NCBI RefSeq assembly: GCF_012911815.1
Contig: NZ_JAATNW010000003.1
Location: 359,078 to 423,077 of the forward strand
Length of the DNA: 64,000 nucleotides
Direction: 5' to 3'
DNA from: Alteromonas ponticola
Lineage (GTDB): Bacteria > Pseudomonadota > Gammaproteobacteria > Enterobacterales > Alteromonadaceae
The notes below the pieces were generated by a model. It did not search any database and was not told the origin of the DNA. It saw only the letters and a program-made list of their open reading frames with translations. The position numbers were made by a program, and so were the translations under genes. How positions within the stretch are numbered: the first letter of the stretch is position 1; every line of letters begins with the position of its first letter. Below are positions 6,732-15,826 of this stretch, piece by piece.

Positions 6732-6773
6732 ATAAAAGCCGGTTGTATTCTCACTACCTCCTGGCTTTTTTTC
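6732..6773. terminator. Hairpin C between fla4 and fla5, sharing a 19-mer with RNA B
   Basis: ATAAAAGCCGG pairs with CCtGGCTTTTTTT around a loop containing TCTCACTACCTC. On the plus strand this is a good intrinsic terminator with seven T; on the minus strand it lies 14 bases after the fla5 stop. The 19 bases TCTCACTACCTCCTGGCTT (6749-6767) also occur in the terminator loop of candidate RNA B (3172-3190), same strand. I found no promoter on the plus strand upstream. Confidence 0.6.
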
Positions 6774-6787
6774 TATCAACTTAGCTA

Positions 6788-7618
6788 TTAACCTAATAAT
6801 GATAAGGCTGATTGTGGACGCTGTTTCGCCTGCGCAAGAATAGACGTACTCGCTTGCTGCAGGATCTGATTACGCGTTAGTTCAGCGGTTTCAGAAGCAA
6901 AGTCGGTATCACGGATACGTGAACGTGCTGCTGATACGTTTTCTGCAACGTTGCTCAGGTTACGAATAGTAGATTGGAAACGGTTTTGCAGCGCACCCAA
7001 ATCTGCACGTGTGCCACCAATGGTTGAAATGGCGGCATCGATAGCGGTTAACGCAGCAGCGGCACCGGCTGATGTGCTGATATCAACACTGCTTGCATTC
7101 ACACCAAGACCAGAAGCTCCGAAACCACCGGTTTTAGTTAACTCAACCTTGATGGTCTGGCCGGAATTTGCTCCAACCTGGAAATCGGCTGAAAAACTTC
7201 CGCTTAGAATGTTAACGCCGTTAAACTCTGTATCTGTAGCAGTACGTGACATTTCAGACTGAAGTGCTGCGACTTCTTTCTGCAACGCTGCACGGTCTTC
7301 ACTTGAGTTAATACCGTTTTGAGACTGAATCGCTAACTGACGCATACGCTGCAATGAGTTAGTGGTTTCGTCCAATGCACCTTCCGCTGTCTGAGACAAT
7401 GAAATAGCATCATTCGCATTTCGTACTGCCTGATTCAGACCTTGGATTTGCGATGTCATACGGTCAGAAATCTGCAAACCAGCTGCATCGTCTGATGCAC
7501 TGTTAATGCGGAAACCTGAAGATAGACGCTCAAAAGATGTGTTCAATGAATTACTGGTATCGAACAATTGACGTTGAGCGTTTAACGCTGAAACGTTAGT
7601 GTTTACAAACATAGACAT
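6788..7618 (-). CDS. Flagellin (fla5), near-identical to fla4
   Basis: Filament subunit of 276 residues from the ATG at 7618, with a GGAGAG ribosome binding site. Domain layout is as in fla4: helical D0/D1 halves (1-140 and about 183-276) around a short linker. Only Phe in GGFGASG differs from fla4. The downstream regions of the two genes are unrelated, and upstream similarity fades within about 60 bases to partial matches. The best explanation is tandem duplication followed by gene conversion of the coding part. It has its own strong sigma-28 promoter and two tandem terminators, suggesting high expression. Confidence 0.96.
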   Translation of the reverse strand: MSMFVNTNVSALNAQRQLFDTSNSLNTSFERLSSGFRINSASDDAAGLQISDRMTSQIQGLNQAVRNANDAISLSQTAEGALDETTNSLQRMRQLAIQSQNGINSSEDRAALQKEVAALQSEMSRTATDTEFNGVNILSGSFSADFQVGANSGQTIKVELTKTGGFGASGLGVNASSVDISTSAGAAAALTAIDAAISTIGGTRADLGALQNRFQSTIRNLSNVAENVSAARSRIRDTDFASETAELTRNQILQQASTSILAQAKQRPQSALSLLG

Positions 7619-7637
7619 AAGGATCTCTCCAACTACA

Positions 7638-7647
7638 ACTCTCAACC
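7638..7647 (-). promoter_or_regulatory. Leader site complementary to candidate RNA A (fla5)
   Basis: The same GGTTGAGAGT stretch as in the fla4 leader, at the same distance from the start codon. It is complementary to the large loop of candidate RNA A. Confidence 0.4.
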
Positions 7648-7689
7648 GACGGATGTCGGGCACCGGATTACCGGCGTAACTACATTATT

Positions 7690-7720
7690 ATTATCAAGAT
7701 CCTGTTTGTGATCTGATAAT
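7690..7720 (-). promoter_or_regulatory. Conserved hairpin in the fla5 leader
   Basis: ATTATC-a-AGATC pairs with GATCT-GATAAT (11 bp, one bulged base, 8-base loop), 20-50 bases downstream of the sigma-28 -10 element. It is the counterpart of 6460-6489, with one compensatory base-pair change. Confidence 0.5.
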
Positions 7721-7738
7721 CTGGCTCTCTCGTCATAT

Positions 7739-7765
7739 TTATCGCCCCGTGGGAAATTTCCTTTA
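7739..7765 (-). promoter_or_regulatory. Sigma-28 promoter of fla5
   Basis: The minus strand reads TAAAGGAA-N11-GGCGATAA, a near-perfect FliA promoter with exact spacing. It lies about 80 bases from the divergent sialidase-like gene. Confidence 0.9.
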
Positions 7766-7846
7766 ACAAAAAACTTAAAAATTTTTTAGAAAACTCATTT
7801 TACGTTGCCTATACTTGTCTAACGCTTTGTCTTACAAAGATTTTCC

Positions 7847-8821
7847 ATGACACAAAAAAGTTCAAAATTTATTCAGATAAACCGTATTTCAAGCGCTTAT
7901 AACCACAGTGCCTTCACCGATTTAGTTAAAGTGAACGATAAGCTGGTTTGCTGTTATCGTCAGGCAACCAATCACATCAGCGGTGATGGTCGCATTGAAG
8001 TTACCGTAACCGATCTTGAACTTAAGGTTCTTACTCGACAAATAATCTCTTTTCCTGATAGTGACCTGCGTGATCCTAAATTAAGTATTGATGATAATGG
8101 TCGTATCTATCTACTAGCCTACGCACGTATAAATGCCACCGAACAGTCATGCTCCAGCACTCGTTGGGTGAGTTGGTTCAGTGATAATGGCCTGACCTGG
8201 TCATCCCCCCACTTTTTCGGTACGAGTGGTTGGTGGTTGTGGCGTATAAGGTGGTATCAGGGTCAGGCGTACGGATTCGCATATAATCGTCTGCAAAATC
8301 GAATCGATCTTTATTCCGGCCATCCTCGCAAAGCCATGTACCTGCATAAATCACACGCACTCTCGTTGCGCGATCACAAGCTGGGTTACCCAAATGAAAG
8401 TGATTTACTGTTTGACGAAGATGGGTCAATGTGGGCATTGGTGAGACGTGATGCGGATAGTTTTTCGGCACAGTTAGGATGTGCAAAAGCCCCCTATAGG
8501 CAATGGCAGTGGCAAGATTTAGATACCTATATTGGTGGTCCTGTTTTGCATGCCTTATCGGCAGATAGCGCCTTAGTTGCTGGTCGCATTTGGCAGAATA
8601 ATCGGCCACAAACAGCGATTTGGCATTTGACATTAAAAGATGCAAAGCTCACTCACCTGTTAACTTTACCTAGCGCAGCAGACAACAGTTATCCTGGGAT
8701 CGTATTATACGGTGACACTTGTTATCTCTCTTATTATTCCGGCCACATAGACAGATCAACGCGTGTATATGTAGCCAAAATAGAGAACTTACAATGTTAC
8801 TTAGATAAAATTAAACAGTGA
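7847..8821 (+). CDS. Sialidase-like beta-propeller protein
   Basis: Product of 324 residues resembling the exo-alpha-sialidase (BNR repeat) superfamily. Visible signs are an N-terminal YRQATNHISGDGRIEV segment of the type seen in sialidase-like propellers, a DNGRIYLLAYAR strand pair near 83-94, and one Asp-box (DNGLTW, 113-118). There is no signal peptide or membrane segment, so it is probably cytoplasmic, unlike scavenging sialidases. It is the only plus-strand protein gene in the flagellin/hook block; its end overlaps the flgL end by 21 bases. Polar flagellins are often modified with nonulosonic (sialic-like) acids, so a role linked to flagellin glycans is possible but inferred. Which catalytic residues remain could not be judged. 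Confidence 0.65.
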   Translation: MTQKSSKFIQINRISSAYNHSAFTDLVKVNDKLVCCYRQATNHISGDGRIEVTVTDLELKVLTRQIISFPDSDLRDPKLSIDDNGRIYLLAYARINATEQSCSSTRWVSWFSDNGLTWSSPHFFGTSGWWLWRIRWYQGQAYGFAYNRLQNRIDLYSGHPRKAMYLHKSHALSLRDHKLGYPNESDLLFDEDGSMWALVRRDADSFSAQLGCAKAPYRQWQWQDLDTYIGGPVLHALSADSALVAGRIWQNNRPQTAIWHLTLKDAKLTHLLTLPSAADNSYPGIVLYGDTCYLSYYSGHIDRSTRVYVAKIENLQCYLDKIKQ

Positions 8822-10024
8822 CAAACTCGATATGCGCGGAAATGTCTGTAGTGCGGCATTGAGGGCGGTTTCCTGCCTGGCAAACTCCGCGCTTGCTTCA
8901 GCAAAATCGGTTTCTTCAATATTCGCTCGCGCTGAGCGGACATTGACCTCTAGATCCAGATTGGTTTCAAATACGGATGAAGCCACATTTTGTCTCCCGC
9001 CGATTGACGAAATTTCAGCTGAAATTTTATCAGTCGCCGAGTCCAAGCTGGAAATAGAGCCTTGAATTGCCTTTCGCAATGAATCACCAGAGACACCGTC
9101 AACCGCTAAAGCGGTGTAAATGTCATGCAACGTTTCAGCGATATTTTTCTTTTCTGGTTTATTCAAAGAAAAATCCACGGTGTCACCAGCAGTGCCCGTG
9201 ACGGTGAAACTCATCCCTTCAATGGTAAAGGGTTCGCCCGATGTGTAGTCAACCGTGTCGATAACCGCGCCGCTGGCAACGTTGGTTAGCTGAACCTGAT
9301 TACCTGCCTGTAATGTAAGACGGAAGTCATTATTGGTAGCGGTAAAACCATCGTAATTGGCATCGAAAAAACTATCAAACGCATCCTGATTGGCAACATC
9401 AGATGCATTCACTGTGGCACCAATACTGCCGGATACCGAAAAGCCCTGTGGTGCAACAATATTTTCAAACACATCCTGGCCACTGGTCGTGCTACGTAAC
9501 GTAACGTTATCGGAAAGCTTTACTGAATTGGTCCCGCTGTCTCCCTCGAAACGCACCGCATTACCCGGTGCTGCCGGATTAAAGCTGAATGCCGGGCTAT
9601 CAGCCTGAAAACCGGCGAACATATAATCGCCAGACGGATCCTGAGCATTCATTAAATCAAGTACTTCGTCACGAATCTGCTGAAGTTCGTTACCAATGGC
9701 ACGGCGATTCTCATCATTTAATACGCCCGAACCCGCTTGCTGAATAAGTTGTCTGGCGCGGGCTGCTGCATCATTGACGTTAGAAAGCACTGTCTCTTGT
9801 TGCTCTAATCGACTAACAAACAATCCATTGTTTTGTTTATATTGGTCAATATTCGCCAACTGCTCAGTTAACCTGACCACCTGAGCCGCGCCCACCGGAT
9901 CATCAGATGGGCGATTAATACGCTTACCGGTTGCAAGCTGCTCCTGCGTATCAGCGAGTTTGCGCTGACTATCCATAATCGCTTCTAAATTACGATTGAA
10001 GAATTGATTGGTTGAAATACGCAT
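8801..10024 (-). CDS. flgL: Hook-filament junction protein FlgL (HAP3)
   Basis: FlgL links the hook-side junction protein FlgK to the filament. The product has 407 residues, usual for Vibrio/Alteromonas-type FlgL and longer than the enteric form. The N-terminal flagellin-like helices (MRISTNQFFNRNLEAIMDSQ, LATGKRINRPSDDPVGA) and the C-terminal helices (NVRSARANIEETDFAEASAEFARQE) are typical, with a central insertion (about 150-300) rich in Thr, Ser and Asp. It follows flgK by 6 bases and is the last gene of the flgFGHIJKL operon. The stop lies inside the end of the convergent sialidase-like gene. Confidence 0.96.
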   Translation of the reverse strand: MRISTNQFFNRNLEAIMDSQRKLADTQEQLATGKRINRPSDDPVGAAQVVRLTEQLANIDQYKQNNGLFVSRLEQQETVLSNVNDAAARARQLIQQAGSGVLNDENRRAIGNELQQIRDEVLDLMNAQDPSGDYMFAGFQADSPAFSFNPAAPGNAVRFEGDSGTNSVKLSDNVTLRSTTSGQDVFENIVAPQGFSVSGSIGATVNASDVANQDAFDSFFDANYDGFTATNNDFRLTLQAGNQVQLTNVASGAVIDTVDYTSGEPFTIEGMSFTVTGTAGDTVDFSLNKPEKKNIAETLHDIYTALAVDGVSGDSLRKAIQGSISSLDSATDKISAEISSIGGRQNVASSVFETNLDLEVNVRSARANIEETDFAEASAEFARQETALNAALQTFPRISSLSLFNFI

Positions 10025-10030
10025 GAGTAA

Positions 10031-12163
10031 TTACCTGGCAGCCGATAAAATTGTGTCAAACATTTGCTGAGCTGTCGTTAAAATGCGGGCAGCGGCAGCA
10101 TAGCTCTGCTGAAAACGCACAAGGTTGGCCGCCTCTTCATCCAGGCTTACGCCAGATACAGAGTCGAACCATTCCTGAGACTGTGATTTCATCGCTTCAG
10201 CAGCTTCTAATGATATATCGGCACTGGCTGCTTTTTCTCCAACATTTCCTACAACTGAGGAAAATGCATCGAAAAGGGTACGCGGTTCATTTGACGCATC
10301 GCTGCTGACCTGCACTAGTTTTTCGTCTTGTAAATTAATCATCTCCAGCGCATTAGTATTGTCATTAACGCCGTTGGTATTGTAAGACAATGCAAACGAA
10401 TCACCTGCCCTTGGGCTGCCGGCCAGACTTAAGTCATAGCCGGGATAATCATCCAGCGCAGAAAATGAGGCTGGCCAAGGGGGTGTCGCACCCGACGCTT
10501 CCGCCTGGCTCAAGAGATTATCGTAGTCGGTTATGCCACTCACATTGGTGATCACATTTCCAGCACTGTCCAACACTCGATAATCAGTCGGTGAAGTAAA
10601 CTGAATTTCAGCGGGCGCACCTACGGTTGCGCTGGGCGAGCCGGCGACACCGTGAATGCCACCAGAGCCATCAAACGCTGAAGCCTCATCACCTAAAGAA
10701 GGATCTACGGTAGTGTTAGTGACGGTGACCTGTTTGACGGTGGCTGTGCCTAAGTTATCACTGTCCGGTTGCACGCGTATGGGGGAAGCAAACGCCAAAT
10801 CCTGTGGGCGATCTGTGGCCAACTCAATATCCGCCGCGGCGTATTTTGCCGGTTGGAACAAAAATTCATTGCCAACGGAGTAACCGCCGGTTGCTTCAAA
10901 GTCGATTTCTAACCCCGCAGGTAACTCAGAAAATCCAGCGCCAACGCTAATTCCCGGGTAAATTACCGGGCTACCCGAAGCGTCAAGTTTAGGCGTGCCA
11001 TCGGCGTTGAGTAATTCTAATCGCACCTCATCAGGCACACCACCGCTGACACTGGTTACCGTGACCTTGTAATCCGCATCGGTAACGAGTTCGCCACTGC
11101 CAGGTGTAACCCGCCCGGTTACCGGTAGACCATCAGGTGTGCCGGGATAATTTACGCCAACAAATTCAGGCAAATTAAATATATCTCCGCCAAGTTGGAA
11201 ATCCAGATCCATACCCAGTTTATTCTGGCTATTGACCGCGTCGGCAAACGCAAGCGCCATTTGACCTATGTCCCGCTGGGTGGGAGCCAGTATTTCATCA
11301 CGATAGCGGAATAGCCCACCGATCTGGCCGCCCAGACTGGTTTCACCCAAATTGATTTTGGTGTCCTTTTTATCGCCGCTAAACTCGGTGGATAACTGCA
11401 GTTGCTTACGTCCTAAGTCGGCGTCGGTACTGATTTCAATGAGATTAAAGCTACCATCATCGAGGATCAGTGATTCACCGGTTTTCAAATTGATATTGAC
11501 GGAGCCCGGTTCGCTTTTACTGTCGCTGACTTCAATTGCCATCAGTTCAGCGAGTTCTTCAATTGACTTATCCCGCTGGTTCATCAAAGTGGTGGGTTCT
11601 CGGGCTGAGCCAAAATCACCACCAGCGACTTGAATCGCGTTGTTTAACTCGCCGATGTTCTTAATGAGATCATTTGCACGGTTGACCATTGAGGTAAACT
11701 CCAGGTTTACCTCTTTTTCCTTTTGTTCCAGGAAATCTGATACGGTACCAAAGCGTCTGAGCACGTCCCGTCCCTGCGCAAGCACAAGTTCACGTGAAGA
11801 TAAGTTTGACGGGTCATCGGCTGCCGTTTGCAGTGAACCAAAAAATGCACTTAACCCCTGAGCAATTGAATTGGCGTCGCTGGCCAGCAGGTTATCGATC
11901 GCTGAGGCTTTTTGCTGATACACCTCAAACTCACCTACTTTGGTAATGTCGCGGCGCAGTTGATTTTGCGCGAACACATCGATTACCCGCTCTGTAGTAG
12001 GTTCGCCCACGCCACCAACGATTCCACCTTCAAAAGTAGTTCGTTCGCGCACATACCCTTCAGTATTAACATTAGCAATGTTCTTACTGGTGGTTTGCAA
12101 CAATGTACTGCTTGCATTAATACCGCTTTTAGCGATATTGAACATATCGACAGGACGGACCAT
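10031..12163 (-). CDS. flgK: Hook-filament junction protein FlgK (HAP1)
   Basis: First junction protein on the hook tip. At 710 residues it is longer than the 547-residue enteric FlgK, owing to an expanded central region (about 330-600). The N-terminal D0 motif MFNIAKSGINASSTLLQTTSKNIANVNTEGY and the C-terminal segment EEAANLVRFQQSYAAAARILTTAQQMFDTIL are diagnostic of rod/hook axial proteins. The start at 12163 is six codons before the conserved Met and is supported by AGGAG nine bases upstream. It lies 31 bases after flgJ with no terminator between, so it is in the same operon. Confidence 0.96.
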   Translation of the reverse strand: MVRPVDMFNIAKSGINASSTLLQTTSKNIANVNTEGYVRERTTFEGGIVGGVGEPTTERVIDVFAQNQLRRDITKVGEFEVYQQKASAIDNLLASDANSIAQGLSAFFGSLQTAADDPSNLSSRELVLAQGRDVLRRFGTVSDFLEQKEKEVNLEFTSMVNRANDLIKNIGELNNAIQVAGGDFGSAREPTTLMNQRDKSIEELAELMAIEVSDSKSEPGSVNINLKTGESLILDDGSFNLIEISTDADLGRKQLQLSTEFSGDKKDTKINLGETSLGGQIGGLFRYRDEILAPTQRDIGQMALAFADAVNSQNKLGMDLDFQLGGDIFNLPEFVGVNYPGTPDGLPVTGRVTPGSGELVTDADYKVTVTSVSGGVPDEVRLELLNADGTPKLDASGSPVIYPGISVGAGFSELPAGLEIDFEATGGYSVGNEFLFQPAKYAAADIELATDRPQDLAFASPIRVQPDSDNLGTATVKQVTVTNTTVDPSLGDEASAFDGSGGIHGVAGSPSATVGAPAEIQFTSPTDYRVLDSAGNVITNVSGITDYDNLLSQAEASGATPPWPASFSALDDYPGYDLSLAGSPRAGDSFALSYNTNGVNDNTNALEMINLQDEKLVQVSSDASNEPRTLFDAFSSVVGNVGEKAASADISLEAAEAMKSQSQEWFDSVSGVSLDEEAANLVRFQQSYAAAARILTTAQQMFDTILSAAR

Positions 12164-12194
12164 AATCAGTTGCTCCTCTGCCCGTTAATGAAAT

Positions 12195-13145
12195 TCATGG
12201 CATAAAACCATTGATGGCATCGCTTTTGAGGACTGCCATAATCTTATCTGCATATTGTGGATCGGTTGCATAACCAGCGCGTTGCAACTCACTAAAGTAC
12301 GTTTTTGTGTCAGCGCCGTTGTCCACCGCCTGTTGGTAACGAGGCTGCGAACGAATAAAATCAACATAGTCATGCACCGCATCCTTGATAGATTCATACG
12401 CACGAAACGCGGCTTTGTGTTTTTTTGCCACGCCGCCTTCAAATTCCAGCGTATCCACGACTGTCTGGCGACCGCCCCAGGCGTGATTGGCTTTAATACC
12501 AAACAGGTTATGACTGCTATTGCCTTGTGCATCATGAATAACGAATTTACCCCAGCCTGTTTCTACCGCTGCTTGTGCGATAATCGCTTTTGGGTCTGTA
12601 CCAAGTACTTCAGCCGCTTCCTTAGCATGAGGGTACAAGGCTTCGACAAAACTCTGCTGATCATCAAACATGGGGGCTTTAAATGAAGCGATTGAACCCA
12701 TTGTATTTGATTCAAGTACTTTATCCTGGCTTAATTTGACCTGTACTCGCTGTGGTTGGTTCAATGATGCGATATTTCCGTCATTACGAATAACACTGGC
12801 CGGCGTGAAATTTTTGTCCTGCTGACCTAACTGCTGCACGATGATCTCAGCCAGGCCCAGGCCGCCACCTGCAGATAAATCCGCCGCTAACTGCTGATCA
12901 TGCATGTCCTGATAAAACTTAACCTGTTCCGAATTAAACGGGCTGTTTTCGTCCGCAATGGCTTCCTGCGCCTGTCGCATTGACTTAAACATCATTTGTA
13001 CGAAAATCGCTTCAAACTGCTGGGCTGCTTCCTGCAACACCTTTTCATCGCCAGAGGCAATGGCTTCACGCAGTTTATTGACGCTGCCTAAATCGTGAAC
13101 GTTGCGCGCCATATCCAATTGGCTGGAAGCAGAATTGATTTCCAT
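12195..13145 (-). CDS. flgJ: Rod-assembly peptidoglycan hydrolase FlgJ
   Basis: FlgJ helps rod assembly and cuts the peptidoglycan so the rod can pass. The 316-residue product has both parts: an N-terminal rod-binding domain (about 25-105, AAQQFEAIFVQMMFKSMRQA) and a C-terminal glucosaminidase-type domain (about 160-316) with the catalytic Glu195 in AVETGWGK. It acts in the periplasm and is exported by the flagellar type III system, consistent with no signal peptide. The start overlaps the flgI stop by one base (TGATG), indicating translational coupling. Confidence 0.96.
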   Translation of the reverse strand: MEINSASSQLDMARNVHDLGSVNKLREAIASGDEKVLQEAAQQFEAIFVQMMFKSMRQAQEAIADENSPFNSEQVKFYQDMHDQQLAADLSAGGGLGLAEIIVQQLGQQDKNFTPASVIRNDGNIASLNQPQRVQVKLSQDKVLESNTMGSIASFKAPMFDDQQSFVEALYPHAKEAAEVLGTDPKAIIAQAAVETGWGKFVIHDAQGNSSHNLFGIKANHAWGGRQTVVDTLEFEGGVAKKHKAAFRAYESIKDAVHDYVDFIRSQPRYQQAVDNGADTKTYFSELQRAGYATDPQYADKIMAVLKSDAINGFMP

Positions 13146-14257
13146 CAGATCACCACCAGTTCACCGCGTAATGCACCAGCCTGACGCAAAGCTTCAAGTA
13201 TCGCCATCAGGTCACCCGGTGCAGCGCCCACTTCATTAACCGCTCGCACTAACTGATCCAGAGTGACGCCCGGTTCAAATTTAAACATTCTGCTATCACT
13301 CATATCGACATCAACGATAGAACGGGTGGTAACGACTGTTTCGCCTTCCCCCAGTGCATTAGGTTGTGTCACCAGCTGGTTTTCAGAAATCGTCACTGTG
13401 AGTCCGCCATGGGTAATGGCCGCAGGCAACAGCCGTACGTCCTGTCCAATTACAATGGTGCCGGTGCGGCTGTTGATAACAACTCTTGCAGGCGCGTCAG
13501 CCGGTTCAAACTGGAAATTTTCCAGCGTCGCTAAAAAGCCGACTCGCTGCCCTCTGTCGCGTGGGGCGGTCACTCTCACTGAGGCTGCATCGATTGGTTC
13601 GGCAATGGTGTAGCCCTGATCCGGTTGTGCACCTAAACGCTCGTTTATAGTGTCAGCCAGGCGCTTGGCTGTCGAAAAGTCAGGATGATGTAGATTCAGC
13701 GTTAGACTGTCACCATTGGCAAAGCCACTGGGTACAGTCTGCTCTACCAATGCACCATTAGGGATTCGTCCTACGGTAGGTGTGTTAGCCACAATACGTG
13801 AACCATCACCGCCCTCAGCGCCAAAACCACTAACCACTAAACTTCCCTGCGCAACCGCGTAAACCCGGCCGTCAACGCCACGCAAGAAGGTTTGCAGCAA
13901 GGTGCCTCCTTGTAAACTGCTTGCTTCTCCCACGGATGAAACGGTAACGTCTATGGTTTGTCCGGGTTTAATAAAAGCGGGTAGACTGGCATGCACGGCG
14001 ACCGCGGCTACATTTTTAATTTTTGGTTTGGTACTGGGATCTAAACTGATACCAAAGTTACTAAGCATCGTACGAAAGCTTTGCTCGGTGAAGGGGCTCT
14101 GTTCGCCAGTCCCCGGCAAGCCTACCACCAGTCCGTAACCCACCAACTGATTAGCGCGCACCCCCTGAATACTAGCCACATCCTTTATACGCTGCGCATC
14201 AGCAGTGGCTGAAGTAGCCAGCAATATAACAGTCAGAACGAGGTAATACGTTTTCAT
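13145..14257 (-). CDS. flgI: Flagellar P-ring protein FlgI
   Basis: FlgI forms the P ring in the peptidoglycan layer around the rod. The product has 370 residues from the ATG at 14257, which has an AGGGGATG ribosome binding site. Upstream in-frame codons would put eight residues before the signal peptide and are rejected. Residues 1-21 ([21 protein letters not shown]) form a Sec signal peptide. The mature part starts [21 protein letters not shown], the conserved FlgI opening, and the C-terminus has [22 protein letters not shown]. It is part of the flgFGHIJKL operon. Confidence 0.96.
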   Translation of the reverse strand: MKTYYLVLTVILLATSATADAQRIKDVASIQGVRANQLVGYGLVVGLPGTGEQSPFTEQSFRTMLSNFGISLDPSTKPKIKNVAAVAVHASLPAFIKPGQTIDVTVSSVGEASSLQGGTLLQTFLRGVDGRVYAVAQGSLVVSGFGAEGGDGSRIVANTPTVGRIPNGALVEQTVPSGFANGDSLTLNLHHPDFSTAKRLADTINERLGAQPDQGYTIAEPIDAASVRVTAPRDRGQRVGFLATLENFQFEPADAPARVVINSRTGTIVIGQDVRLLPAAITHGGLTVTISENQLVTQPNALGEGETVVTTRSIVDVDMSDSRMFKFEPGVTLDQLVRAVNEVGAAPGDLMAILEALRQAGALRGELVVI

Positions 14258-14265
14258 AACATCCC

Positions 14266-14946
14266 CTAAATAGGCCACCATTCAGAAGAAAAGAAGCGCG
14301 ATAGCCAGCCCTTTTCCTGTGATCGGGCGAATGAGCCAGTGCCGCTGTACTGAATCCTGGCGTTGGCAATTTTTGTCGAAACAATTTCATTCTGCGGACT
14401 GATGTCAGCAGGTCGGATAATTCCTGTGAGGCGAATATATTCATCTCCATGATTTAACGTCAGCCACTTTTCTCCGCGGATAACCAGATTCTGGTTGGGC
14501 AATACATCCACGACCGTGACGGATATTGCGCCTGAGAGACTGTTGCTTTGGTTAGCTTGTGCGTCGCCTTGAAAACTGTCTCCTGCAGACACCCCCAGTT
14601 GGATGGATTGACTGCCCAGATTTATCGCATTGCCCCCTAGGCCCGTTATCGGCTCCAGGTCAACTTCGGTATCTTTGGAGGTTGAGGTTCCGGCTGACTT
14701 TGAAGCGTTGGTATTTTCACTTAAGGTTACTGTGATCAAATCGCCAATTCGTCTCGCGGTGACGTCCGAATACAGGCTATTGGCCATATTTGGCCTGAAC
14801 AGCGCACCGTCCTCAATGATATGTTCACGGGGGATATCCGGAATGACCGGAGCAAATAAAGGATCATTGGCCTGCACGGGCGGTGCAGATGTACTTGAAC
14901 ACCCAGTAATTACAATAATGGTAGTGAGAAGTAATCCTAACCGCAT
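14266..14946 (-). CDS. flgH: Flagellar L-ring lipoprotein FlgH
   Basis: FlgH is the outer-membrane L-ring lipoprotein. The product has 226 residues. A lipoprotein signal ends VITGC with the lipidated Cys16. Conserved FlgH segments include [26 protein letters not shown] and [13 protein letters not shown]. It lies 8 bases before flgI (with the corrected flgI start) and 17 bases after flgG. In Vibrio-type flagella the LP ring is surrounded by H-ring proteins FlgT, FlgP and FlgO, and both flgP and flgT occur in this window. Confidence 0.96.
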   Translation of the reverse strand: MRLGLLLTTIIVITGCSSTSAPPVQANDPLFAPVIPDIPREHIIEDGALFRPNMANSLYSDVTARRIGDLITVTLSENTNASKSAGTSTSKDTEVDLEPITGLGGNAINLGSQSIQLGVSAGDSFQGDAQANQSNSLSGAISVTVVDVLPNQNLVIRGEKWLTLNHGDEYIRLTGIIRPADISPQNEIVSTKIANARIQYSGTGSFARSQEKGWLSRFFSSEWWPI

Positions 14947-14963
14947 GACATCACCTTTTAGCG

Positions 14964-15752
14964 TTATAGCTGTTGTATGACCTGACCAAGCATCTGGTCA
15001 ACAGACGATATAACCTTGGAGTTCATTTCATAAAGACGCTGGCTCTCAATGAGATTGACCAGCTCTTCTGTTACATTTACATTTGACGTTTCCAGTGCGC
15101 CCTGAACAATAGTCCCGAGGCCCTGCAATCCTGGAATGCCCTGAATAGGCGCACCGCTCACTGCAGTCTCGACAAATAAGTTCTGACCGGTGGGCTGTAA
15201 CCCTGTTGGATTGATAAAGTCTGAAATATTGATTTGCCCAATAACCTGCGGCTCAGCTTCACCACGCACTGTGACCGACACCTCACCGTCCTGCGATACG
15301 GTAATTTGCTGAGCATCCTCTGGTACCGCTATTTCAGGTTGCAATAAAAAGCCTGCGCCAGGGGTAACAATCTGGCCCTGATCATTCAGGGTAAATTGTC
15401 CATTGCGGGTATAAGCGATGGTTCCGTCAGGCTGCAGAATTTCAAAAAAGCCGCGTCCCTGGACCAACATGTCCAATGAGTTTTGTGTCGTGACCATGTT
15501 GCCCTGCGTGTGTGATTTCTGTGTGGCAACCACTTTAGAACCGGCCCCCAACATAAGCCCGGAAGGTCTCTCTGTATCAGCCGATGAACGTCCACCTGGC
15601 TGATTGATATTTTGATAAAGTAAGTCTTCAAACACAGCACGGTCTTTTTTAAACCCCACGGTTGATGCGTTTGCCAGGTTGTTCGACACCACAGACACAT
15701 CGGTTTGCGCGGCATCAAGTCCTGTCTTACTGATCCATAACGCTGGATGCAT
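14964..15752 (-). CDS. flgG: Distal rod protein FlgG
   Basis: Main component of the distal flagellar rod. The product has 262 residues, matching the usual length. The N-terminal rod motif reads MHPALWISKTGLDAAQTDVS, then VVSNNLANASTVGFKKDRAVFEDL; the C-terminal motif contains LETSNVNVTEELVNLI and ESQRLYEMNSKVISSVDQML. No signal peptide is present, as expected for a type III export substrate. A GGAGG ribosome binding site precedes the ATG. It lies 74 bases downstream of flgF; I saw no terminator in that gap. Confidence 0.96.
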   Translation of the reverse strand: MHPALWISKTGLDAAQTDVSVVSNNLANASTVGFKKDRAVFEDLLYQNINQPGGRSSADTERPSGLMLGAGSKVVATQKSHTQGNMVTTQNSLDMLVQGRGFFEILQPDGTIAYTRNGQFTLNDQGQIVTPGAGFLLQPEIAVPEDAQQITVSQDGEVSVTVRGEAEPQVIGQINISDFINPTGLQPTGQNLFVETAVSGAPIQGIPGLQGLGTIVQGALETSNVNVTEELVNLIESQRLYEMNSKVISSVDQMLGQVIQQL

Positions 15753-15826
15753 AACGACCTCCTACATGAGCATATTGCTCTGCTGTTAGTTAACTTGTTA
15801 TTTGTTACTTGTTACGTCTTGTTAAA

